A stretch of DNA of 34,788 bases from Oscillospiraceae bacterium (GTDB lineage: Bacteria > Bacillota > Clostridia > Oscillospirales > Oscillospiraceae). Below, in pieces: positions 24,510-32,377 of this stretch. The position numbers were made by a program, and so were the translations under genes. How positions within the stretch are numbered: the first letter of the stretch is position 1; each line of letters begins with the position of its first letter. The notes beneath the pieces were generated by a model. The model did not search any database. It worked only from the letters and a program-made list of their open reading frames with translations, and was not told the origin of the DNA. Location of the stretch: positions 1 to 34,788 of the forward strand of contig JAHHRW010000017.1 of assembly GCA_020025575.1 (NCBI GenBank), in the 5' to 3' direction.

Positions 24510-25406
24510 ATGAATCTGGAACAACTCAAAGAAAAAATGGATCAGGCCCATTATATTTACGATGATACCCTTGCAACGGTTCTTTCGGTTGCCCTGCAGT
24601 TGGGTCGTCCCCTGCTGATTGAAGGTGCCGCCGGCGTTGGCAAAACCGAAATTGCGAAGGTCATGGCATCTGCTCTGGATCGGGATCTGGTGCGACTGCA
24701 GTGCTATGAAGGTCTGGATGAAAGCAAAGCACTGTACGAATGGAACTATCAAAAGCAGCTGCTCTCCATTCAGGTCAACATGGCAAATGAAGACCGAGAT
24801 GCCCTAACCCGCAGCCTGTTCAGCGACGAATATCTTCTGGAGCGTCCCTTGCTGCAGTCCATTCGTTCTGAAAAGCCTGTGGTTCTGCTCATTGACGAAA
24901 TCGACAAGGCCGATGAGGAGTTTGAGGCCTTTCTTTTAGAACTGCTGTCTGAAATGCAGGTTTCTATCCCTGAAGTTGGCACAATCAAAGCAAAGTCCAT
25001 TCCCTTTGTGGTGCTGACCTCTAATCGTGCTCGCCCCCTTTCCGAGGCTCTGCGGCGCCGCTGCGCTTACCTGTACATTCAATACCCGGATGTGGACAAG
25101 GAATTGGCAATTCTGCGGGCCAAACTGCCACATGTGGACGACCGTCTGTGTGCACAGGTGGCTACAGCCGTTGCAAAGCTGCGCAGCAATGAGGCCATTC
25201 TGAAAAAGCCCTCTATCGCAGAGACTCTGGACTGGGCAGCCGCACTGGATGCCCTTGGCATCAAAGAGCTGACTCCTGATGCACTGCGCCGAACCGCAGG
25301 ATTTGTGTTAAAAAACAGCGAAGATCTGGCAGCGGTAGAAACTGTGGATACATCCAATCACAGCTGTAACTGCGGCGGAAACTGCGGAGGGCATCACCAT
25401 GGCTGA
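24510..25406 (+). CDS. MoxR-family AAA+ ATPase with Cys/His-rich tail
   Basis: Chaperone-like AAA+ ATPase, 298 aa. Seen: Walker A GAAGVGKT (39-46), Walker B LLIDEID (126-132), sensor-1 LTSNRARPLSEALRRRC, and the C-terminal lid helices. The last 15 residues are HSCNCGGNCGGHHHG (284-298), a likely metal-binding tail not usual in MoxR proteins. It overlaps the VWA gene by 8 bases. MoxR plus CoxE-type VWA pairs (CoxD/CoxE in CO-dehydrogenase operons) insert or assemble metal cofactors in molybdenum hydroxylases, but no such enzyme is encoded in this window, so the client is unknown. Confidence 0.88.
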   Translation: MNLEQLKEKMDQAHYIYDDTLATVLSVALQLGRPLLIEGAAGVGKTEIAKVMASALDRDLVRLQCYEGLDESKALYEWNYQKQLLSIQVNMANEDRDALTRSLFSDEYLLERPLLQSIRSEKPVVLLIDEIDKADEEFEAFLLELLSEMQVSIPEVGTIKAKSIPFVVLTSNRARPLSEALRRRCAYLYIQYPDVDKELAILRAKLPHVDDRLCAQVATAVAKLRSNEAILKKPSIAETLDWAAALDALGIKELTPDALRRTAGFVLKNSEDLAAVETVDTSNHSCNCGGNCGGHHHG

Positions 25407-26673
25407 TCCGAAGGTCTATCTGGAGAAGATCTCCCTCTTTTCCCGGATGCTTCGGTTACAGGGTATGATTGTTGGCCCTCAGGAAACTGCAGACGCCTGC
25501 CAAATTCTCATTCATTTGGGACTGGAAGACCGAGAGCAGGTAAAAGCTGCTCTTCGCACGGTCTTTGCCAAGTCCCGAGAAGAGCAAAATACCTTTGATT
25601 TGGTTTTCGACGGATTCTTTATCTCAGAAGAATCCATGCGCCGACAGGCAGAACAGCGCCAGCAGGAAGAAGTCCAATTAGAGCAGGCGCGGAAAGAGGC
25701 TGAAAAAGATCTGCAATTCAACGGTCAGCCCATGGATCTGACCCCAGAGCAGCGCGACGCCTATGTTTCCATGTCCCAAGAGCAGCGGGACAAGCTCCGC
25801 AATTTCATGGAGCGCTACAAAGGGAATACAGAACGGAATCCAAACCTTTATGGAAATTTCATCCACTCTGTTTTTGCCCGTGCCATCATGGAGCAGCAGA
25901 TGCTTATGGAGAATGCCGGGACAGGCTGCGATGAATCTGATCCGGAACTTGGACTTCTCTACCGGGATATTTCTCAATTTCAGGATAACGAAATTCCCAA
26001 AGCCATCTCGATCATTCAAACCATCTCCCAGCAAATCAACAGTGAACTGTCCTCTAAACGCAAACGGGGCGGACACTCCGGCGCTCTGGATTTTCGCAAA
26101 ACCATTCGCAAGGGGCTTGAAACAGGCGGAAGTTTTTATCGCCTGCGCTACCGCAAAAAGCGCCAGCGCAAAAAGCATCTGGTGATTCTGTGCGATGTAT
26201 CCGGTTCCATGATGCAGTTTTCTGAATTTGCCCTGAGATTTATCCAATCATTGAATCAGGTATCGGAAAGCTCCCGCACCTTTCTTTTCTCGGAAGATCT
26301 TCTGGAGGCAGATCCCTTCCACCTGCAAAACATGGATTTGTTCCGAAACTATGTAAAAGAGTCCGGTATGTATGGAAGAGGCACTGATCTGGGAACCGCA
26401 TTGGAAAAACTGTGCAGTATGCAGCCGTCAATCCTGAATGCATCCACCACTTTGCTCATTCTGTCCGACACCAAAACCGTGGATCAGCCCAGGGCTGTCC
26501 GCGCATTGTTAGAATCCAAACGCCAATCTGGGCGAATGATTTGGTTAAATCCTATCCCTGAAAACAAGTGGCAGTACCTGCGCAGTGTGCAAATCATGGC
26601 AGCCCTTTGCCCCATGGTTTCCTGCAGCACGTTAAGTGCCCTAGCCAATGCCTGCAAACGACTGGCCTCATAA
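25399..26673 (+). CDS. CoxE-type VWA domain protein
   Basis: A 424-aa partner of the upstream MoxR ATPase. Seen: an N-terminal helical region (about 1-75); a charged, Gln/Glu-rich predicted coiled coil (about 78-140); a strongly basic linker (about 219-260); and a C-terminal von Willebrand A domain. The MIDAS motif is D266-V-S-G-S-M, with a second metal-site Thr in GRGTDLGTAL and Asp in LILSDTKTVD. No signal peptide, so cytoplasmic. Start overlaps the moxR stop by 8 bases (translational coupling). By analogy the VWA domain recruits a client to the ATPase through a metal-bridged contact. Confidence 0.87.
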   Translation: MADPKVYLEKISLFSRMLRLQGMIVGPQETADACQILIHLGLEDREQVKAALRTVFAKSREEQNTFDLVFDGFFISEESMRRQAEQRQQEEVQLEQARKEAEKDLQFNGQPMDLTPEQRDAYVSMSQEQRDKLRNFMERYKGNTERNPNLYGNFIHSVFARAIMEQQMLMENAGTGCDESDPELGLLYRDISQFQDNEIPKAISIIQTISQQINSELSSKRKRGGHSGALDFRKTIRKGLETGGSFYRLRYRKKRQRKKHLVILCDVSGSMMQFSEFALRFIQSLNQVSESSRTFLFSEDLLEADPFHLQNMDLFRNYVKESGMYGRGTDLGTALEKLCSMQPSILNASTTLLILSDTKTVDQPRAVRALLESKRQSGRMIWLNPIPENKWQYLRSVQIMAALCPMVSCSTLSALANACKRLAS

Positions 26674-26680
26674 ACGCAAA

Positions 26681-26725
26681 AGACCTATGAACCCATAACT
26701 GGATTCATAGGTCTCTTCATTTTCC
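26681..26725 (+). terminator. Terminator after the CoxE-type gene
   Basis: 11-bp perfect stem (26681-26691 with 26704-26714), inner CC/GG extension, T-rich tail CTTCATTTT. Confidence 0.72.
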
Positions 26726-26788
26726 AGCCGCTGGTATAAAGTCCATCCCGAAATGGGAACGATATGCAAAAAGCAAGGAGGACTTTAC

Positions 26789-27634
26789 ATGCACAATCAA
26801 TTTGGCGGTTGGTACTATCGCATGCAATCCGATCAGGATACGCTGGCAATCATTCCCGCATTCCACAGGAGCAGGCAAAGCCAATTCTGCTCCATTCAGC
26901 TGATTACCCCTACACGCTCTTGGAATGTAACATTTCCATACGATGCACTGCGCCAAACAAAAACCAGTTTTCAGATTGGCCCAAATCTCTTCTCTGATCA
27001 GGGAATCTGCCTTGATATAGATGCGCCCAATCTGCTTGCAAGCGGAACCCTGGAATTTGGGCCGCTTACCCCCATCCGCTATGACATCATGGGGCCATTC
27101 CGCTATGTTCCGCTGATGGAGTGCCGTCACATCATCAAAAGCATGAAACATTCCGTTACCGGCAATCTGACAATCAACGGCACTGCCTATCGCTTTCACA
27201 ACGCCGTTGGCTATTTAGAGGGTGACAGAGGAAGGTCTTTTCCAACGCACTATGTATGGACGCAGTGTGCTTTTCCCGAAGGCTCTCTGGTTCTGTCCGT
27301 GGCTGAGATCCCCCTTGGGCCACTGCATTTCACGGGAACCATTGCTGTGGTTCTATGGCAGGGAAAAGAGTACCGTTTCGCCACCTATCTGGGTGCCAGA
27401 GCAGTATGCATTGCATCTGGCAAGATTCTAATTCAGCAAGGATCGTGGTCACTGCGTGCAGAGCTTTTGGAGCAGTCCGGTCAACCGCTTCTGGCTCCCC
27501 TTGAAGGAGAAATGGTACGCACAATTCACGAGCATATATTATGCCGGGCCGCCTATCACTTTCAGATAAACGAATCAACCATCTTTCAATTTGAGACAGA
27601 CAGCGCTGCATTTGAATATGAGTATCCAAAATAA
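26789..27634 (+). CDS. Tocopherol-cyclase-family protein
   Basis: A 281-aa protein of the tocopherol cyclase-like family, named after plant VTE1. Seen: WYYRMQS at the N-terminus, the family core FGPLTPIRYDIMGPFRYVPLMEC (91-112) and the hallmark GYLEGDRGRSFPTHYVWTQC (141-160). The fold is predicted to be all-beta, with no signal peptide or membrane segment. An anaerobic Firmicute does not make tocopherol, so the reaction is unknown; binding or cyclisation of a hydrophobic molecule is only a guess. The ATG at 26789 has AAGGAGGA 6 bases upstream and is preferred over an in-frame start at 26753. No obvious functional partner next to it. Confidence 0.82.
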   Translation: MHNQFGGWYYRMQSDQDTLAIIPAFHRSRQSQFCSIQLITPTRSWNVTFPYDALRQTKTSFQIGPNLFSDQGICLDIDAPNLLASGTLEFGPLTPIRYDIMGPFRYVPLMECRHIIKSMKHSVTGNLTINGTAYRFHNAVGYLEGDRGRSFPTHYVWTQCAFPEGSLVLSVAEIPLGPLHFTGTIAVVLWQGKEYRFATYLGARAVCIASGKILIQQGSWSLRAELLEQSGQPLLAPLEGEMVRTIHEHILCRAAYHFQINESTIFQFETDSAAFEYEYPK

Positions 27635-27682
27635 ATCCAAGCCATCGTTTCAATGGGATGATAAATAGCCGTTCAGCAAAAA

Positions 27683-27713
27683 ATCCTCGTTGCATAAGCA
27701 ACGAGGATATTTT
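27683..27713. terminator. Bidirectional terminator between the tocopherol-cyclase-like gene and the tRNAs
   Basis: 11-bp perfect stem (27683-27693 with 27698-27708), ATAA loop. Plus side ends ATTTTT; minus side reads TTTTTT, so it ends the tRNA operon as well. Confidence 0.88.
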
Positions 27714-27789
<76 letters not shown>

Positions 27790-27827
27790 ATATTTATATT
27801 TCCAAGGCTCTTACAGCCTGAACACAC

Positions 27828-27904
27828 TGGTGGGCCTTCAGGGATTCGAACCCGGGACGATCCGGTTATGAGCCGGAGGCTCTAACCAACTGAGCTAAAG
27901 GCCC
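27828..27904 (-). tRNA. tRNA with anticodon CAT (tRNA-Ile2 or elongator tRNA-Met)
   Basis: 77 nt including an encoded CCA. Acceptor GGGCCTT/AAGGCCC, discriminator A, anticodon stem TCCGG/CCGGA, loop CTCATAA. The body resembles Firmicutes tRNA-Ile whose CAU anticodon is lysidine-modified by TilS, but elongator Met shares the same loop, so the identity is left open. It is not an initiator: the anticodon stem lacks the three G-C pairs in the GGG/CCC arrangement. The T-stem has a C-U mismatch at pair 50-64. Confidence 0.92.
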
Positions 27905-27938
27905 ATTTATTTGGGCGGTTAAGCACCATACGCACAGT

Positions 27939-27967
27939 ATTTTACCATTCCACATCTAAATTGTCAA
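27939..27967 (-). promoter_or_regulatory. tRNA operon promoter
   Basis: Minus strand: perfect TTGACA (27967-27962), 17-base spacer, TAAAAT (27944-27939) with extended TGG. Drives both tRNAs. Confidence 0.8.
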
Positions 27968-27991
27968 GATATATTTTACAATATTCATAAG

Positions 27992-28023
27992 AAATCGCGC
28001 ATGACCAGTGTCATACGCGATTT
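27992..28023 (-). terminator. Terminator after the exonuclease gene
   Basis: Stem AAATCGCG/CGCGATTT (27992-27999 with 28016-28023), one mismatch, then ATGAC/GTCAT around a CAGT loop. Directly after the exonuclease stop; the T-run on the minus side is short (TTTC). Confidence 0.65.
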
Positions 28024-28031
28024 TCAGGTTC

Positions 28032-29015
28032 TTACGATTCCTGCTCAGAAGAAGTTCTGCGGCGGCGACGGCGGCGACGGGTAGTGCGGCGCTCCGGCTC
28101 TGCCTTTTCTACCCTGCTGCGGTAGGCATCTGCGGCCTCGGACGCAGCCTCGTAAGTCAGTCTGCTTACACGCACAAGTCCATCGGGCTGTTCAGACAAA
28201 CGGATACGAATGAGGAACTTTCCATGCTCGGGGCAGGTTGCCAAATCCATATACCGGTGTCCAGCCTGAGCAAACCAACGGGAGCTGAGCATCTGACGGC
28301 CGCAGGTGGGGCAAATATTCTCCGGCCCGGACATGAGGGCCAGCGCAGCGTGCTTATCCGCCACATCGTAAAATACTTTGCGGCAAATGCAGCCCGGCAG
28401 CTCTGCTCCATGGAATCCATTGTCATGATTGCGCAATGCCTGCGCATACTCTTCCATCCCCCGGCGCAGATCCAACCTTGCGCAAATCAGCGCCGTGTGG
28501 TAGGCATCCCCCAGGGCATCATGGGCAGGGCGTGTAGCCTCGATCCCAAAAATCTCCATGGCAGTCTTTAATGCCTTCTGGGCGGTGGAGCCGTCGGTCT
28601 GCGCATTAAAGATCATCTGGGCATTATACCAGCAGTTGATCCAATCCGTGGACAGATTGAACAGCTGTAAATTCTCCCGCAGCATGGCAATGTCATCAAA
28701 GCCCCATGTGAGAAACACCACATCCTCACCGCACCACTTTTGAAAGCGCTCCATAGCCTCAGGAAAGGAGATTCCTTCCGCCTTCAGCCGAGACTCCTTG
28801 ATGCCGGTCAATTTGCTGACACGGCGATTCAGTGTACGATAGTATTTGGGACGAATCATCACCTGAAACTCATCCGCCACCTGCTGATCTTCTGTCACTC
28901 GGACAGCACCGATCTGGATGATCTCACCGCGGATTTGTACCGGGAGCACCTTCCGCGCAGAGGGTGACCCAGGCCAAGGCTGATTCCATTCCATATCCAA
29001 AACAATATAGTCCAT
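28032..29015 (-). CDS. DEDDh 3'-5' exonuclease with zinc ribbon and oligo-arginine tail
   Basis: A 327-aa exonuclease of the RNase T/DNA polymerase III epsilon superfamily. Catalytic residues: D7 and E9 (LDMEW), an Asp at 107/108 (TWGFDD), and H165 with D170 (HDALGD), the DEDDh set. After residue 200 a zinc-ribbon-like region follows (C209, C211; C235-x-x-C238; C261, H264). The protein ends in R309/R310 and eight consecutive arginines (313-320) before an acidic tip. The tail is encoded by a short 9-base tandem repeat (28061-28078). This suggests a nucleic-acid-binding accessory tail; substrate (RNA or DNA) is unknown. The ATG follows GAGG by about 9 bases. Monocistronic, divergent from csoR. 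Confidence 0.85.
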   Translation of the reverse strand: MDYIVLDMEWNQPWPGSPSARKVLPVQIRGEIIQIGAVRVTEDQQVADEFQVMIRPKYYRTLNRRVSKLTGIKESRLKAEGISFPEAMERFQKWCGEDVVFLTWGFDDIAMLRENLQLFNLSTDWINCWYNAQMIFNAQTDGSTAQKALKTAMEIFGIEATRPAHDALGDAYHTALICARLDLRRGMEEYAQALRNHDNGFHGAELPGCICRKVFYDVADKHAALALMSGPENICPTCGRQMLSSRWFAQAGHRYMDLATCPEHGKFLIRIRLSEQPDGLVRVSRLTYEAASEAADAYRSRVEKAEPERRTTRRRRRRRRTSSEQES

Positions 29016-29246
29016 ATTGAAACCTCAGTTCATATTATCCTGCGCTATATGATATCATATTCAGACTCCATCTGTAAACCTTTCAAGAAGATTCTTTTAT
29101 ATTCCCCCAGGATTTTTCCCTGTAACAAACAATATTTTTGCATTTCAATGTAAAAAAGTCTTTCATAATGCTCATAATACGGTTAAGCGATAACCCCCGG
29201 GGCGTACCATTGGCAGGATCCTGTGACAATATAACCAAGCAACGCC
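29016..29246. other. Intergenic region between exonuclease and csoR, no gene seen
   Basis: About 230 bases without a credible gene. It contains a perfect 14-base palindrome ATATGATATCATAT (29047-29060), 32 bases upstream of the exonuclease start, that could be an operator for that gene. I see no clear RNA structure. Confidence 0.5.
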
Positions 29247-29296
29247 TTGACAAAACGGATTCACAGACCTATAATCAAAATACCCCATGGGGGTAT
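29247..29296 (+). promoter_or_regulatory. Copper-responsive promoter with CsoR operator
   Basis: Perfect TTGACA (29247-29252), 17-base spacer, perfect TATAAT (29270-29275). Immediately after the -10 lies ATACCCCATGGGGGTAT (29280-29296), the GC-rich pseudo-palindrome recognised by CsoR. Occupied operator would cover the start point; Cu(I) releases CsoR and switches on csoR-copA. The best consensus promoter in the window, as expected for a gene kept off by a repressor. Confidence 0.88.
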
Positions 29297-29317
29297 ACAA
29301 TCTAAGGAGATAAAACA

Positions 29318-29614
29318 ATGGAGCAATGCTGTAATCAAAAAAAGACCATGCGCAGCGACGAGCAAAAGAAAAAGCTCATCAATCGGCTGTCCCGGCTCGA
29401 GGGACAGATCCGGGGCATCAGGGGAATGATTGAAAACGATGCCTACTGCACCGATATTCTGGTTCAGAGTGCTGCTGCAGGAGCTGCGATCAACGCCTTT
29501 AACCGGGAATTGCTGAACAGCCATATTCGCGGATGCGTTGCAAATGATATTCGGAAAGGCAACGATGAGGTCATAGACGACCTGATGGATACCCTGTATA
29601 AATTGATGAAATAA
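29318..29614 (+). CDS. csoR: Copper-sensing repressor CsoR
   Basis: A 98-aa all-helical DUF156-type metal sensor. The Cu(I) ligand set C44 (DAYCTDI), H69 (NSHIRG) and C73 is complete and matches CsoR rather than nickel or formaldehyde sensors of the family. Extra N-terminal cysteines C4/C5 may or may not bind metal. AAGGAG lies 8 bases before the ATG. Starts the operon with copA, 22 bases upstream, under its own operator. Confidence 0.93.
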   Translation: MEQCCNQKKTMRSDEQKKKLINRLSRLEGQIRGIRGMIENDAYCTDILVQSAAAGAAINAFNRELLNSHIRGCVANDIRKGNDEVIDDLMDTLYKLMK

Positions 29615-29636
29615 TATGATATAGGATGGGGTAATT

Positions 29637-32144
29637 ATGAAACAATACGATATTACCGGCATGAGCTGTGCCGCCTGTTCAGCCCGTGTTGAAAAAACGG
29701 TATCCGCCCTGCCAGGGGTGAAAACCTGCTCCGTGAACCTATTGACCAATTCCATGAGCGTTGATGGTTCCATTTCTGATGATGAGGTCATTGCCGCGGT
29801 TGAACGCGCCGGATATGGTGCTTGCCCCAAAGGGGGAGGGAAAAATCTCGCTGCAGGTGACGACGATGCCCTGAAGGATCGACAGACACCTGCGTTAAAA
29901 CGGCGGTTGGTTTCTTCCTTGGGATTCTTGATTGTGCTGATGTACTTTTCCATGGGACATATGTGGGGACTTCCACTGCCCAAGTCCGTGGAACACAATC
30001 CGGTTGTATTGGGACTGATTCAACTGCTGCTCACAGGAATGGTTATGGTTATAAACCAAAACTTCTTTGTCAGCGGTTTCAAGGGGCTCATACATCGTGC
30101 ACCGAACATGGACACATTAGTTGCTTTGGGCGCTGCTGCCGCCTTCATTTACAGCACCGCCGCCCTGTTCTATATGAGCCATCTTCAGTCGTTGGGACAG
30201 ATGGAGGCTGCACACGCACTTGTCCACGAATTTTATTTTGAATCAGCCGCTATGATTCTGGCCCTAATCACTGTGGGTAAGATGTTAGAGGCTCATTCCA
30301 AAGGCAAAACCACGGATGCACTGAAAAGCCTAATGAAACTTGCTCCCAAAACAGCAACAGTCCTGCGAAACGGTCAGGAAGTAGATGTTCCCATCGAACA
30401 GGTACGCAAGGGGGATCTCTTCGTGGTGCGTCCCGGTGAGCATATTCCTGTGGACGGTATTGTCACAGAAGGCGAAGCTGCTGTAGATGAAAGTGCCTTA
30501 ACCGGCGAGAGCATCCCTGTTGACAAAGCTCCCGGTGACCAAGTATCTGCCGCAACCGTGAATCAGTCCGGCTTTCTACGCTGCGAGGCTACCCGTGTTG
30601 GCCAAGACACGACTTTGTCTCAAATCATCCAAATGGTCAGCGATGCTGCCGCCACCAAAGCGCCCATTGCAAAAATTGCCGATAAAGTATCCGGTGTTTT
30701 TGTGCCAGCCGTTATTGCCATTGCAGTTGTGACCATTGCTGTATGGCTCCTGTTGGGGCAGACCATTGGTTTTGCTTTGGCTCGAGGTATCTCTGTGTTG
30801 GTGATTAGCTGCCCCTGTGCACTGGGTCTGGCTACCCCCGTATCCATCATGGTCGGCAATGGCAAGGCTGCAAAAAATGGCATTCTTTTCAAGACGGCTG
30901 CCTCTCTGGAGGAAACCGGAAAAATCGAAACTGTCGTACTGGATAAGACCGGCACCATCACAAAGGGAGAGCCTGCCGTTACTGACACAATTCCCGCTGC
31001 CGGTATTCAGGAAGAGGACCTGCTGTCCATCGCCTACGCTCTGGAACAAAATAGCGAACACCCGCTTGCCAAGGCTGTACTGTCCAAGGCTCAGGCGCAG
31101 GGTCTCAGAGCCCACGCCGTGGAACAGTTCCGCATTCTGCCCGGTAACGGTCTGACCGCTAAATTGGATGGAAAGCCCCTGCTGGGCGGCAGCCTGAACT
31201 ATATTGCCTCTCAGGTATCTGTATCCGAAGAAATGGAGCGCAAAGCAATTTCTCTGGCTGAACATGGCAAAACCCCCTTACTCTTTGCCTGTGACGGTCA
31301 GTTGTGCGGTATCATCGCCGTAGCAGATGTCATCCGTCAGGACAGCCCCGAAGCCATCCGCCGGCTGCAGGACATGGGTATCCGTGTCGTCATGTTGACC
31401 GGTGACAACCCCCGCACCGCAAACGCCATCGGCAAACAGGCCGGTGTTGATGAGGTTATCGCCGGTGTCCTGCCAGATGGAAAGGAATCCACCATCCGCA
31501 AATTGCAAAGCCAAGGCAGAGTTGCCATGGTTGGCGACGGCATCAATGATGCCCCCGCCCTCACCCGAGCTGATATTGGCATTGCCATCGGAGCCGGTGC
31601 GGATGTGGCAGTGGATGCTGCGGATATCGTCCTCATGAAGAGTCAGCTCCGTGATGTACCCGCTGCTATTCGTCTCAGCCGTGCAGCCTTGCGTACCATC
31701 CACCAAAATCTATTCTGGGCGTTCTTCTACAATACCATTGGCATTCCCCTTGCCGCCGGCGTGTTCATTCCCATATTCGATTGGCAGCTCAATCCCATGT
31801 TCGGCGCAGCCGCAATGAGCCTATCCAGTTTCTGCGTTGTATCCAACGCTCTCAGGCTGAATCTTTTTGATCTGTACGATCCAAAAAGAGATAGAAAAAT
31901 TCACCACCAAACCCACAAACAGGAGGAAAAACTTATGAAAAAAACAATGCATATTCAGGGCATGATGTGCCCCCACTGCGAAGGCCGCGTAAAGAGCACT
32001 CTGGAAGCAGTCGAGCAGGTAGAATCCGCTGTTGTCAGCCACGAAAACGGTACCGCTGTCGTAACCCTGAAGGCTGATATTTCTAACGATGTTCTGAAAG
32101 AAGTCGTGGAGAAACAGGGTTATCCCGTCACTTCCATTGACTAA
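29637..32144 (+). CDS. copA: Copper-exporting P1B-type ATPase with C-terminal CopZ-like domain
   Basis: Pumps Cu(I) out of the cytoplasm; 835 aa. Seen, in order: N-terminal HMA domain (GMSCAAC, C11/C14); first membrane helices (about 93-220); actuator TGES (289-292); the intramembrane Cu site CPC (392-394); phosphorylation site DKTGT (D436); GDGINDAPAL; and the last helices with FYN and MSLSS. Then comes a hydrophilic linker (DPKRDRKIHHQTHKQEEKL) and a second HMA domain (from M767) with MCPHC (C778/C781). An N-terminal HMA is normal; the C-terminal one looks like a fused CopZ chaperone. It carries its own ribosome site and ATG (separate entry). Directly downstream of csoR; the operon ends in a 15-bp hairpin. 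Confidence 0.94.
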   Translation: MKQYDITGMSCAACSARVEKTVSALPGVKTCSVNLLTNSMSVDGSISDDEVIAAVERAGYGACPKGGGKNLAAGDDDALKDRQTPALKRRLVSSLGFLIVLMYFSMGHMWGLPLPKSVEHNPVVLGLIQLLLTGMVMVINQNFFVSGFKGLIHRAPNMDTLVALGAAAAFIYSTAALFYMSHLQSLGQMEAAHALVHEFYFESAAMILALITVGKMLEAHSKGKTTDALKSLMKLAPKTATVLRNGQEVDVPIEQVRKGDLFVVRPGEHIPVDGIVTEGEAAVDESALTGESIPVDKAPGDQVSAATVNQSGFLRCEATRVGQDTTLSQIIQMVSDAAATKAPIAKIADKVSGVFVPAVIAIAVVTIAVWLLLGQTIGFALARGISVLVISCPCALGLATPVSIMVGNGKAAKNGILFKTAASLEETGKIETVVLDKTGTITKGEPAVTDTIPAAGIQEEDLLSIAYALEQNSEHPLAKAVLSKAQAQGLRAHAVEQFRILPGNGLTAKLDGKPLLGGSLNYIASQVSVSEEMERKAISLAEHGKTPLLFACDGQLCGIIAVADVIRQDSPEAIRRLQDMGIRVVMLTGDNPRTANAIGKQAGVDEVIAGVLPDGKESTIRKLQSQGRVAMVGDGINDAPALTRADIGIAIGAGADVAVDAADIVLMKSQLRDVPAAIRLSRAALRTIHQNLFWAFFYNTIGIPLAAGVFIPIFDWQLNPMFGAAAMSLSSFCVVSNALRLNLFDLYDPKRDRKIHHQTHKQEEKLMKKTMHIQGMMCPHCEGRVKSTLEAVEQVESAVVSHENGTAVVTLKADISNDVLKEVVEKQGYPVTSID
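31921..32144 (+). CDS. copZ: Possible internally initiated CopZ-type copper chaperone (in frame within copA)
   Basis: AGGAGG at 31921-31926 stands 8 bases before an ATG at 31935, in frame with copA. Starting there gives a 69-aa protein MKKTMHIQGMMCPHC..., with CxxC and HMA fold length exactly that of stand-alone CopZ. Either copZ was joined to copA by loss of the stop codon and kept its old start, or both fusion pump and free chaperone are made. The ribosome site is as good as those of ordinary genes here. Expression is not demonstrated by the sequence. Confidence 0.55.
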
Positions 32145-32195
32145 TCACACAACGCAGTCATAAACCGGCGATAATCGTCTGAACTCATGGCACCA

Positions 32196-32230
32196 AAATA
32201 GGCGTATCGAAAATCTCGATACGCCTATTT
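32196..32230. terminator. Terminator after copA
   Basis: 15-bp perfect stem (32196-32210 with 32216-32230), 5-base loop; tail TTT on plus, TTTT on minus. Can act in both directions. Confidence 0.82.
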
Positions 32231-32305
32231 CACGCTTACGCCAGACAACTTATGCCACAAAGGCACGAAATGATTCGCAGCTGTGTTTCACCTTTTCTAT
32301 ATATA

Positions 32306-32340
32306 AAACGGCAGTATCCCATTTTGAGATACTGCCGTTT
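32306..32340 (-). terminator. Terminator after nagB
   Basis: 13-bp perfect stem (32306-32318 with 32328-32340), 9-base loop, followed on the minus strand by TTTTATAT. Confidence 0.82.
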
Positions 32341-32377
32341 CCAGTTTTCATTTAAGCTTGGTTCAATATTTATGCGA

